A DNA stretch of 6,762 bases from an uncultured Prevotella sp. (GCA_937889855.1 CALBYK010000260.1:1-6762); one strand, 5' to 3'; positions 1 to 5,724 are shown, numbered from the stretch's first letter. Notes: a model not told the origin generated them from the sequence alone. Program-made: numbers and translations.

Positions 1-2117
1 AGCAGCTTTCGGGTATGCGTGGTCTTATGGCCAAGCCTATGAAGGCAGGCGCCGAGGGACACCAGATTATCGAGAACCCTATTATCTCGAACTTCAAGGA
101 AGGTATGTCAGTGCTTGAGTACTTCATCGCGTCGCACGGTGCCCGTAAAGGTCTTGCCGATACCGCTATGAAGACAGCCGATGCTGGTTACCTCACACGT
201 CGTCTTGTAGACGTGTCGCACGATGTAATCATTTCGGAGGAGGACTGCGGTACGCTCCGCGGACTCGTATGCACCGCTCTCAAGAACGGTGACGAGGTTA
301 TCTCTTCTCTCGAGGAGCGCATCCTCGGTCGTGTGTCTGTTCACGATATCATACATCCGTCTACCGGCGAGATTCTCGTTCATGCCGGTGAGGAAATCAC
401 AGAGCCTATCGCGAAGGCCATTGAGGAGTCGCCTATCGAGAGTGTCGAGATTCGTTCGGTGCTCACTTGCGAGAGCAAGAAGGGCGTCTGCATGAAGTGC
501 TACGGCCGCAACCTTGCCACACAGCGCATGGTGCAGCTCGGCGAGGCTGTCGGTGTAATCGCCGCACAGGCCATCGGTGAGCCGGGTACACAGCTTACCC
601 TCCGTACATTCCACGCCGGTGGTGTGGCTGGTAATGCAGCCGCCAATGCTTCAATCACGGTCAAGAACGATTGTAAGCTCCACTTCGAGGACCTGCGTGT
701 CGTTCCGTTCGTAGAGAACGACGGTGAGAAGGACATCGATTGCCAGATGGTTGTCAGCCGTTTGTCGGAGGTTCACTTTGTCGACCCGCACACCGACATC
801 ACGCTTGCCACACAGAACGTGCCTTACGGTTCTTCACTCTACTTTAAGGAGGGCGACCTCGTGAAGAAGGGCGACCTCATCGCCAAGTGGGACCCGTTCA
901 ATGCCGTTATCGTTACGGAGTATGCTGGTACGTTGCGTTTCAACGACGTTATCGAGGGCATCACCTACCGTGCCGAGACCGACGAGGCTACAGGTCTTAC
1001 CGAGAAGATCATCACCGACTCGAAGGACAAGTCGAAGGTCCCGACCTGCGACGTGCTCGACCGCAACGGCGAGGTTATCGGTACCTACAACTTCCCGGTG
1101 GGTGGCCACGTGGTTTGCGAGGACGGCCAGACAGTGAAGACTGGTACAACACTTGTGAAGATTCCTCGTGCCGCTGGTTCGGCAGGCGATATCACCGGTG
1201 GTCTTCCACGTGTCACCGAGCTGTTCGAGGCCCGCAACCCGTCCAACCCTGCTGTCGTTTCTGAAATTGACGGTGAGGTTACAATGGGCAAGGTTAAGCG
1301 TGGCAACCGCGAGATCATCGTCACATCGAAGACTGGCGACCAGCGCAAGTATCTCGTATCGCTCTCCAAGCAGATTCTTGTTCAGGAGCACGATGCCGTG
1401 CGTGCCGGCACTCCGCTTTCCGACGGTGTCATCACCCCGGGCGACATCCTCGCCATCAAGGGCCCGACTGCCGTCCAGGAGTATATCGTCAACGAGGTTC
1501 AGGACGTTTACCGTCTGCAGGGTGTGAAGATCAACGACAAGCACTTTGAGATTATCGTTCGTCAGATGATGCGCAAGGTGCGCATCGACGAGCCGGGCGA
1601 CACCACCTTCCTGGAGCAGGAGATGGTCGACAAGCTCGACTTCGCAGAGGAGAACGACCGTATATGGGGCAAGAAGTATGTCACCGACGCAGGTGACAGC
1701 GACGTGCTCAAGGTTGGTCAGATTGTCTCTGCCCGCAAGCTGCGCGACGAGAACTCAAGCCTCAAGCGCCGTGACCTCCGTCTCGTTCAGGTGCGCGACA
1801 CCATCCCTGCAACATCTACCCAGATTCTCCAGGGTATCACCCGTGCCGCTCTCCAGACCAAGAGCTTCATCTCGGCTGCCTCGTTCCAGGAGACAACCAA
1901 GGTGCTCAACGAGGCTGCTATCCGCGGCAAGGTTGACTACCTTGAGGGCATGAAGGAGAATGTTATCTCCGGTCACCTCATCCCGGCAGGTACTGGTCTT
2001 CGCCAGTGGGAGAAGATAATCGTTGGCTCTAAGGAGGAGTACGACCGCATGCAGGCCAATCGCCGCAACGTGACCGACTACTCCAACCAGACCGACGCCA
2101 CAACTCAGGCTGAGTAA
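1..2117 (+). CDS. rpoC: DNA-directed RNA polymerase subunit beta' (RpoC), C-terminal half, 5' truncated by the window edge
   Basis: This is the largest catalytic subunit of RNA polymerase. The reading frame is open from base 3 (QLSG, then MRGLMAKP), so the Met at base 15 is internal and the true start lies upstream. Counting that Met as residue 1, the zinc-site cysteines are C78, C152, C159 and C162. Their spacing of 74, 7 and 3 is that of E. coli C814/C888/C895/C898, an offset of 736. With that offset the trigger loop has Q193, R197 and H200 at the E. coli Q929, R933 and H936 positions, and Leu196 replaces M932. Residues of about 205-388 form a long insertion within the trigger loop, in the place of the E. 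coli SI3 domain. Trigger-helix sequence resumes at GDITGGLPRV (391-400). The C-terminus carries the conserved SFISAASFQETTKVL and LIPAGTG blocks. The implied full length is about 1436 residues. Tandem TAA TAA stops end the gene. Confidence 0.98.
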   Translation, partial: QLSGMRGLMAKPMKAGAEGHQIIENPIISNFKEGMSVLEYFIASHGARKGLADTAMKTADAGYLTRRLVDVSHDVIISEEDCGTLRGLVCTALKNGDEVISSLEERILGRVSVHDIIHPSTGEILVHAGEEITEPIAKAIEESPIESVEIRSVLTCESKKGVCMKCYGRNLATQRMVQLGEAVGVIAAQAIGEPGTQLTLRTFHAGGVAGNAAANASITVKNDCKLHFEDLRVVPFVENDGEKDIDCQMVVSRLSEVHFVDPHTDITLATQNVPYGSSLYFKEGDLVKKGDLIAKWDPFNAVIVTEYAGTLRFNDVIEGITYRAETDEATGLTEKIITDSKDKSKVPTCDVLDRNGEVIGTYNFPVGGHVVCEDGQTVKTGTTLVKIPRAAGSAGDITGGLPRVTELFEARNPSNPAVVSEIDGEVTMGKVKRGNREIIVTSKTGDQRKYLVSLSKQILVQEHDAVRAGTPLSDGVITPGDILAIKGPTAVQEYIVNEVQDVYRLQGVKINDKHFEIIVRQMMRKVRIDEPGDTTFLEQEMVDKLDFAEENDRIWGKKYVTDAGDSDVLKVGQIVSARKLRDENSSLKRRDLRLVQVRDTIPATSTQILQGITRAALQTKSFISAASFQETTKVLNEAAIRGKVDYLEGMKENVISGHLIPAGTGLRQWEKIIVGSKEEYDRMQANRRNVTDYSNQTDATTQAE

Positions 2118-2153
2118 TAAATGAAAGAAACCATAAGCGGCAGCTTGTCCGTG

Positions 2154-2174
2154 GCGGAGGTCTCCGGCCTCCGC
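2154..2174. repeat. Small palindrome, GCGGAGG stem, in the rpoC 3' flank
   Basis: GCGGAGG (2154-2160) and CCTCCGC (2168-2174) form a perfect 7-bp stem around a 7-base loop. There is no T-run after it, so it is not a terminator by itself. The same 7-bp stem with a different 7-base loop recurs at 2445-2465. It lies 37 bases after the rpoC stop, so it would be in the rpoC transcript. Confidence 0.6.
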
Positions 2175-2229
2175 TGCAACCAATAGACGCAACTGCTGCA
2201 TTGCCGGGCATCAGCACCGCTTTAAGTAT

Positions 2230-2279
2230 AAAAAACGCTGCAAGCGATTCTCCTTATGAGATTGCTTGCAGCGTTTTTT
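2230..2279. terminator. Bidirectional Rho-independent terminator after rpoC
   Basis: ACGCTGCAAGC (2235-2245) pairs perfectly with GCTTGCAGCGT (2264-2274). The stem is flanked by an A-run at 2230-2234 and a T-run at 2275-2279. The inner part extends by further pairs (GA.TCTC with GAGATT, one bulged T), leaving a CTTAT loop. The A-run makes it symmetric, so it can end both the rpoC transcript from the left and the convergent gene transcript from the right. It lies about 112 bases after the rpoC stop and about 230 bases after the minus-strand stop at 2508. Confidence 0.92.
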
Positions 2280-2444
2280 TCCATTAAAATATGTGTCATT
2301 CCATCACTAAATGCCGAAATCTGTGGTTAATGTTTTGATTTACAACGATTTCCGTTTGTGACATATCTCTGTATGCCGTGCCAGAAGTATCACGCGAAGT
2401 GTCACCTGTCTGTCACATCTGATTGTTTCTGGTGGTTGGATGCT

Positions 2445-2465
2445 GCGGAGGCCAGTGACCTCCGC
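2445..2465. repeat. Second GCGGAGG-stem palindrome
   Basis: GCGGAGG (2445-2451), a 7-base loop CCAGTGA, and CCTCCGC (2459-2465) form a perfect 7-bp stem with the same stem sequence and loop length as 2154-2174 but a different loop. It lies 43 bases past the stop codon of the minus-strand gene and would be in the 3' end of that transcript. The 11-mer GCGGAGGCCAG at 2445-2455 also occurs at 6341-6351 inside the greA terminator. Confidence 0.6.
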
Positions 2466-2507
2466 CACGTGTGTCCCGCGATTGTCACTCAATATTCATG
2501 ATGGGTC

Positions 2508-3659
2508 TCAATATTCCCCCCAGACCATGCTTCTCGACAGTTTGATGGTCTTGGCGCAGCCCCTCATTCCAGTGACATAGTAATATTCGGCCAAGTTGTC
2601 GCTGAACTCCCGCACGAAAGCCTCCCGTATGCGGGCGCACTTCTCGTTGATGGAGTTCGACAGCGGATTGGTGACGGCCTCGACGCTCGCCTGCAGTCTC
2701 TCCTCTGTAAGTGGCGTAAGCGACGAGCGGCGGCGCACGTCGGCATATATTCGCGCCAGTTCCTCGCGGTAGTCGGGCAGATGCTTGAAGAGAATGCCCT
2801 CGGGGTGGCGCAGAAATAGGAAGAACACCGCCTTGGGAAGCGGCTCCATGCGTATCTCTATGTTGTTGTAGTCGGGCAGCGACAGCCGGCAGTCGTTGCC
2901 GATGCTGAGCACGCTTAGGCACCTGTCCGACTTCACAAGTTCGTCGAGCACCCATTGGCTCACGCCGTTCAGACGCAACTTCTTGATGCGCTCGCGCACC
3001 TCGTCAATGAGTTTCTTCGTTTCGTAGTCGAAGCACAGGTCGGACGCTGTGAGCTTGTCGCCGTCGATGTCTCTCAGCTCACTTTCGTCTTCCAGCATGT
3101 CTGTATTGCAGCAGAAGCAGTCGTCCTGTTTCGGTTTCCATTGCGGTGCCAGACCATGGCTTTCGCGTATTCGCGCCACTGATTTGTCGGCTCTCTGGTA
3201 TAGGTCGAACAGAGCGTCGATCATGGCGTCACCGTCCTTCACCGTATCGCACATCACCTCGCAGAACGCGAACACCTGCTCGTCGTCTCTTCTTGTTCGC
3301 TCCACCTTTATGAATCCGGCGTGGAAATTGTCGTTGAAGTCGAGCAACTTTAGGAACTCCCTGCTGTCGAATTCCGGTTTCATGCCGGCACTAAAGAGCC
3401 AGGGCGCATTATACCTCAGCACATCGGCATAATCCTCCATCATGTCCATGCACCGTATAAGCCGTATGTCGCCAATGCCGTCATACATATCGCGCAGCCT
3501 CTGTTCTATTGTGCCTGCTTTTTGGCGCACAATGTCGCGCATGACGGCGCTTGGATATCTCTCCACGTATATCAGTCCGTTGAACTCGTTGAGGAAATAG
3601 GGCAGGGTGTCAACGGCGGGGTGTATAATTCTTTTGCGTAATTGAATGTTGTATGCCAT
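2508..3659 (-). CDS. Conserved-looking hypothetical protein, 383 aa, function unknown
   Basis: I do not recognise a named domain. From memory only, the C-terminal part (LPDYREELARIY, NPLSNSINEKCARIREAF, then YYYVTG) resembles an uncharacterised family in Bacteroidota genomes; this needs a search. The start is ATG at 3659 (MAYNIQLRKR). The frame can be extended only to a TTG at 3698, which I reject as start. The protein is soluble-looking, with no signal peptide or membrane segment. It is rich in charged residues and has a short cysteine cluster (DDCFCCN) near the middle, followed by an acidic stretch (DMLEDESELRDIDGD). That cluster could bind a metal, but nothing shows it. The segment PLPKAVFFLFLRHPEGI is the most hydrophobic part and reads as a buried strand or helix. 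The gene is convergent with rpoC and divergent from the gene at 3866. Its GC content is similar to rpoC, unlike the two genes to its right. Confidence 0.85.
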   Translation of the reverse strand: MAYNIQLRKRIIHPAVDTLPYFLNEFNGLIYVERYPSAVMRDIVRQKAGTIEQRLRDMYDGIGDIRLIRCMDMMEDYADVLRYNAPWLFSAGMKPEFDSREFLKLLDFNDNFHAGFIKVERTRRDDEQVFAFCEVMCDTVKDGDAMIDALFDLYQRADKSVARIRESHGLAPQWKPKQDDCFCCNTDMLEDESELRDIDGDKLTASDLCFDYETKKLIDEVRERIKKLRLNGVSQWVLDELVKSDRCLSVLSIGNDCRLSLPDYNNIEIRMEPLPKAVFFLFLRHPEGILFKHLPDYREELARIYADVRRRSSLTPLTEERLQASVEAVTNPLSNSINEKCARIREAFVREFSDNLAEYYYVTGMRGCAKTIKLSRSMVWGEY

Positions 3660-3752
3660 TGTAATCGTTTGGGTTAAATATCGTGCTAAGTTAGTCAAAA
3701 TATTCCATTCCTCCTAATTCTCCGTGCTCCGCAAGGCTTGTGGACTGGAATC

Positions 3753-3785
3753 TTGCTTGTATTCAGACAGAAATGCTTATTTTTG
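3753..3785 (+). promoter_or_regulatory. Bacteroidota-type promoter for the 3866-4891 gene pair
   Basis: TATTTTTG at 3778-3785 is an exact match to the Bacteroidota -7 element TAnnTTTG. Two TTG words upstream (3753-3755 and 3757-3759) could serve as the -33 element, with gaps of 22 or 18 bases against a usual 19-21, so this half is weaker. It would place the transcript start near 3792 and leave a leader of about 75 bases. That leader is AT-rich just before the ATG at 3866, a common feature of Bacteroidota translation starts. Confidence 0.5.
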
Positions 3786-3865
3786 CCGAGGATATTCATA
3801 CAACCAATCGTAAGATAGGACCTTATAGATGGAAAGTGATTGTAATTTAACTATTTATAAAATAT

Positions 3866-4477
3866 ATGGAAATAAAAATATCTAAACAAAATTTACTTCA
3901 AACCATACAAAAGGAAAAGGCTTTGAATGCAGGTATGAGTGTGTTTTCTGCCACTTTCAACCTTGAGATGAAATTGATGGGATTTGTTCCATACTATGCC
4001 TCTGAGGATGAAATAGGTTTTTGTGACTTATCCTTGAACGATAAGGTGATAGTGACTCCATACAGAATCAGGTTTGAGTCAACGAATAGCACATATCCTC
4101 TTATGAAGAATGTCAAGACTGCTGCTGATGGAGAAAAGTTCCTGATTTCAGAGACTCTTATAACGAGGGTTTCCAACAGCCACTTCGAGACATATTTCAA
4201 GCACAAGAACCTTGGCTCATCGTATCTACATTCTGATACTGCTATAAAGAGCGTGGTGCAATATTACGGTTTCAAAGAATCCAGGAAATTTTCTGCAGAC
4301 GAGAACCAGATACTCTATTACAATGCGGGCATTGATGATTATGTGTTCACAAGAAGCAGGGGAAATTACACTGTCATAAAAAACATGTTTGCATGCCTAT
4401 GCGCGTTTATAAATCCAATAACAGGACTTCCCAGTTATGCAGTGTTTGCACCAGAAGACGTGTATCCGATAATCTAA
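3866..4477 (+). CDS. Hypothetical protein, 203 aa, function unknown
   Basis: I do not recognise this protein. It begins MEIKISKQNLLQ at an ATG preceded by AT-rich sequence without a Shine-Dalgarno match, and no nearer start competes. It has no signal peptide and no clear membrane helix. Aromatic residues are frequent in the C-terminal half (VVQYYGF, ILYYNAG, DDYVFTRSRGNY), and the last 40 residues (KNMFACLCAFINPITGLPSY and onward) are the most hydrophobic. The coding sequence is much more AT-rich than rpoC and the neighbouring minus-strand gene, which fits horizontally acquired or fast-evolving accessory DNA, but this is inference. Its stop lies 12 bases before the next ATG, so it is almost certainly co-transcribed with the gene carrying the ExoX-like motif. 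Confidence 0.82.
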   Translation: MEIKISKQNLLQTIQKEKALNAGMSVFSATFNLEMKLMGFVPYYASEDEIGFCDLSLNDKVIVTPYRIRFESTNSTYPLMKNVKTAADGEKFLISETLITRVSNSHFETYFKHKNLGSSYLHSDTAIKSVVQYYGFKESRKFSADENQILYYNAGIDDYVFTRSRGNYTVIKNMFACLCAFINPITGLPSYAVFAPEDVYPII

Positions 4478-4489
4478 GAAACAAGGAGT

Positions 4490-4891
4490 ATGGCAGATCG
4501 TTACTTTGGAGACATTGGCTCTACGTTCAAGTTCGGGAAATACCGCGGTCAACTTCTTTGTGATGTTATTTCAGGTAACCCGGGGTATGTGTTTTGGTGC
4601 ATTAAAAATATTCCGGAATTTTGTTTCGGGGCATGTGCCGTAGATCAAATATCTGAGATATACCCAGCGTTCCCCAAATTGCTGCTGCAGGAGGCTGCGG
4701 AGCGCGCCAGTGATGATTGTGACTATTGCGATATGTATGACGAGTATATTGAAGAAGAGGACAATTTTGAGGAGTCTCCCAGCTATGATATATATTCAAG
4801 CTCATACGCGCAGGACGAGATGGGATATTCTGATGAGGCTATTGATACAATATTTGATGGTGACCCAGATGCATATTGGAACATAGATTAA
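4490..4891 (+). CDS. Small protein with exodeoxyribonuclease X-like C-terminal-type motif and acidic tail, 133 aa
   Basis: Residues of about 12-42 (TFKFGKYRGQLLCDVIS, then GNPGYVFWCIKN) match the short pattern FGKYKG...L..V...DPGYI.W seen in the exodeoxyribonuclease X-like C-terminal domain, a small accessory module found alone or fused to nucleases. No exonuclease catalytic domain (DEDD type) is present, so an enzymatic role is not supported; binding nucleic acid or a partner is the likelier inference. From about residue 75 the chain is extremely acidic and tyrosine-rich (DDCDYCDMYDEYIEEEDNFEE) and ends DGDPDAYWNID. Such a tail could mimic DNA or be disordered. AAGGAG sits only one base before the ATG, too close for a normal ribosome binding site, and no alternative start exists nearby. 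It is the second gene of a pair, 12 bases after the upstream stop. No terminator is clear directly after it. Confidence 0.85.
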   Translation: MADRYFGDIGSTFKFGKYRGQLLCDVISGNPGYVFWCIKNIPEFCFGACAVDQISEIYPAFPKLLLQEAAERASDDCDYCDMYDEYIEEEDNFEESPSYDIYSSSYAQDEMGYSDEAIDTIFDGDPDAYWNID

Positions 4892-4936
4892 CCGCATAAA
4901 GCGCGATGTATTCAATTGTGGTATAAAATGCATTCA

Positions 4937-5024
4937 TTAGGAGGGTAGGGAATCCTTGCCCTACCTACTCTGCAAGAAAACATCTATGGCTTAGTGGGTA
5001 TGGCAGGATGCCATACCCTCCTAA
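4937..5024. repeat. Inverted pair of related palindromes with GGAG heads (REP-doublet-like)
   Basis: Unit A (4937-4968, plus strand) and unit B (5024-4994, minus strand) are copies of one 31-32 base sequence. Both start TTAGGAG and then form a hairpin. In A the stem is GGTAGGG (4944-4950) with CCCTACC (4959-4965). In B the stem, read on the minus strand, is GGTATGGCA (5017-5009) with TGCCATACC (5005-4997) and a TCC loop. The fifth stem pair is G-C in A and T-A in B, a compensatory change. The outer 11 bp (4937-4947 with 5014-5024) are also perfectly complementary, so two exclusive folds are possible. The spacer at 4969-4993 is unstructured. A GGAG or GTAG tetranucleotide 5' of a hairpin, in inverted pairs, is the layout of REP doublets. 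Calling it REP is inference. Confidence 0.6.
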
Positions 5025-5110
5025 ATATACAAGATACCAGTGTCTTTTCGTGTGGAAGAAGATAGCCGATGTTATACTTGATTCAAGTTTCGGATTTAAG
5101 TGTAAAGTTG

Positions 5111-5138
5111 GTTCTCAGAGCCTTCGGCTACTGAGAAC
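5111..5138. repeat. Hairpin H1 of the left arm
   Basis: GTTCTCAG (5111-5118) pairs with CTGAGAAC (5131-5138). Inside, AGCC (5119-5122) pairs with GGCT (5126-5129) around a TTC loop, and A5130 is bulged. It sits between the end block (5083-5098) and the GGTCAAAGG block of the left arm. There is no T-run, so it is not a terminator. Confidence 0.75.
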
Positions 5139-5431
5139 TGGTCAAAGGAACACGGATAACACAGATATGACGGATTGGTCTTTTCACGGATCTTTGACCA
5201 TATAAATTTGGATTTACCCACGCCTGCGGCGCGGATTTTTGGTGGATTTCGGACGCAAGCGTCCCGCTTCGCCTTGCTGTTGTTTTGCTTGTATATTTGT
5301 GCTGCGGGCGAGCTTGCTCGCCAAATCCTTTTAAATCAGCGCCGAAGGCGCATAAAATCCAAATGTGTAGGTCTAAGGAAATCCGTGAATGACCAATCCG
5401 TCATATCCGTGTTATCCGTGTTCCTTTGACC

Positions 5432-5461
5432 AGCGTCCACTCGCCGTAGGCGGTGGACGCT
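5432..5461. repeat. Hairpin H1 of the right arm
   Basis: AGCGTCCAC (5432-5440) pairs with GTGGACGCT (5453-5461). Inside, CGCC (5442-5445) pairs with GGCG (5449-5452) around a GTA loop, and T5441 is bulged. Read on the minus strand this is a 9-bp stem, then 4 bp, a TAC loop and a bulged A on the 3' side. The left-arm H1 has the same plan with a mostly different stem sequence. It occupies the equivalent place in the right arm. Confidence 0.75.
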
Positions 5462-5514
5462 TTGATGAAAATCTAAATCCGAAACTTGAGTACTTGATAA
5501 AACTTGTAGCGGGA

Positions 5515-5597
5515 TTACCTGGCTTTGGTAGCTGGGCTACCTGGCTTTGGTAGCGGCGTTACCAGGACCAGGTAATGGCGTTACCAAAGCGTGGTAA
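5515..5597. repeat. Four tandem 22-bp palindromic units (TTACC-N7-GGTAA plus 5-bp spacer)
   Basis: The units start at 5515, 5537, 5559 and 5581, an exact 22-base period. They are TTACCTGGCTTTGGTAG, CTACCTGGCTTTGGTAG, TTACCAGGACCAGGTAA and TTACCAAAGCGTGGTAA, separated by CTGGG, CGGCG and TGGCG. All keep five-base inverted arms around a variable 7-base centre. The outer pair is C-G in unit 2 and T-A in units 3 and 4. The linkers also let adjacent units pair in the other register, for example GGTAGC-TGG-GCTACC. Two helical turns per unit would suit an array of protein binding sites on one DNA face (iterons or operators), but that is inference. It lies 17 bases to the right of the TACTTGAT copy that follows the 407-bp element. 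Confidence 0.75.
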
Positions 5598-5629
5598 TGC
5601 CGGCGTAACAATTCTTTCAGACCGAAACG

Positions 5630-5660
5630 CTTGCCATGTCGTGCAAAAGTTGTATCTTTA
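5630..5660 (+). promoter_or_regulatory. Orphan Bacteroidota-type promoter candidate
   Basis: CTTG (5630-5633), a 19-base gap, then TATCTTTA (5653-5660) match the TTTG / TAnnTTTG promoter pattern with one mismatch in each element and ideal spacing. The surrounding text (GTGCAAAAGTTGTATCTTTA) has the look of Bacteroidota promoters. No ORF follows: the first frame after it, from the GTG at 5665, closes after seven codons. It may drive a small RNA ending at the stem near 5790-5854 or be the remnant of a lost gene. Confidence 0.4.
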
Positions 5661-5724
5661 CCCCGTGAAACTAACCCCGCTTGACTGATAATTAGCGACA
5701 ATTACACGAATCTATTAACGGATG

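Larger units (their letters stand above)
2118..2507. other. Intergenic region between convergent rpoC and the 2508-3659 gene
   Basis: This is about 390 bases without a supportable gene. It holds the rpoC 3' flank, a GCGGAGG hairpin (2154-2174), the strong terminator (2230-2279) and a second GCGGAGG hairpin (2445-2465). From 2281 to 2444 I see only scattered GTGACA/TGTCAC words, including a 7-bp inverted pair at 2357-2363 and 2411-2417 that is too far apart to call a structure. No ORF with recognisable protein sequence and no tRNA-like fold were seen. Confidence 0.75.
5083..5489. repeat. 407-bp inverted-repeat element with three matched hairpins per arm
   Basis: The left arm (5083-5267) and right arm (5489-5304, complement) are inverted copies of each other around a centre of about 36 bases. 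The ends TCAAGTTTCGGATTTA (5083-5098) and TAAATCCGAAACTTGA (5474-5489) are 16 bp perfect. A further block (5140-5191 with 5381-5431) matches almost completely: one clear substitution, and one more substitution plus a single-base indel near its end. Each arm carries hairpin H1 (5111-5138; 5432-5461), H2 (5221-5231; 5339-5351; CGCC, a three-base loop, GGCG) and H3 (5251-5264; 5307-5322; a two-base AA or TT loop). H1 and H3 stems differ in sequence between arms yet stay paired. Between H1 and H2 are tandem 9-mers such as AACACGGAT. No transposase or other gene lies inside, so it may be a MITE-like or other non-autonomous element. An 8-bp TACTTGAT occurs just outside both ends (5075-5082; 5491-5498). 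Confidence 0.75.

Noticed and set aside
108..614. Open minus-strand frame of 168 codons inside rpoC, and other long frames antisense or shifted within rpoC (for example 834-1544, 1755-2201)
   Set aside because: They lie wholly or largely under the highly conserved rpoC sequence, have no family resemblance, and arise from its strong codon bias.
2357..2417. Inverted pair TGTGACA / TGTCACA after rpoC
   Set aside because: Only 7 bp with a 47-base separation and no supporting inner pairing; GTGACA-type words are scattered by chance in this stretch.
2485..2955. Shifted minus-strand frame of 156 codons overlapping the 3' half of the 383-residue gene
   Set aside because: It is rich in Arg, Gln and Gly with no recognisable pattern and overlaps a better-supported frame on the same strand.
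3660..3698. Upstream extension of the 383-residue gene to a TTG start
   Set aside because: The first codon is TTG and the added 13 residues run through AT-rich promoter-like sequence; the ATG at 3659 is a normal start.
3671..3703. Minus-strand promoter for the 383-residue gene
   Set aside because: TTTTGAC and TATTTAA words are present, but neither the -7 consensus TAnnTTTG nor the usual 19-21 spacing is met, so I did not call it.
5008..5429. Two plus-strand frames (5008-5205 and 5175-5429)
   Set aside because: They run through the palindromes of the inverted-repeat element; the protein sequences show no family resemblance and no suitable start context.
5083..5489. Insertion sequence with transposase, or a retron msr-msd region
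   Set aside because: No transposase or reverse transcriptase reading frame exists in or beside the element; only the palindromic structure can be supported.
5515..5597. CRISPR array
   Set aside because: The repeated part is 17 bases with constant 5-base spacers; CRISPR spacers are about 30 bases and unique, and no cas gene is present.
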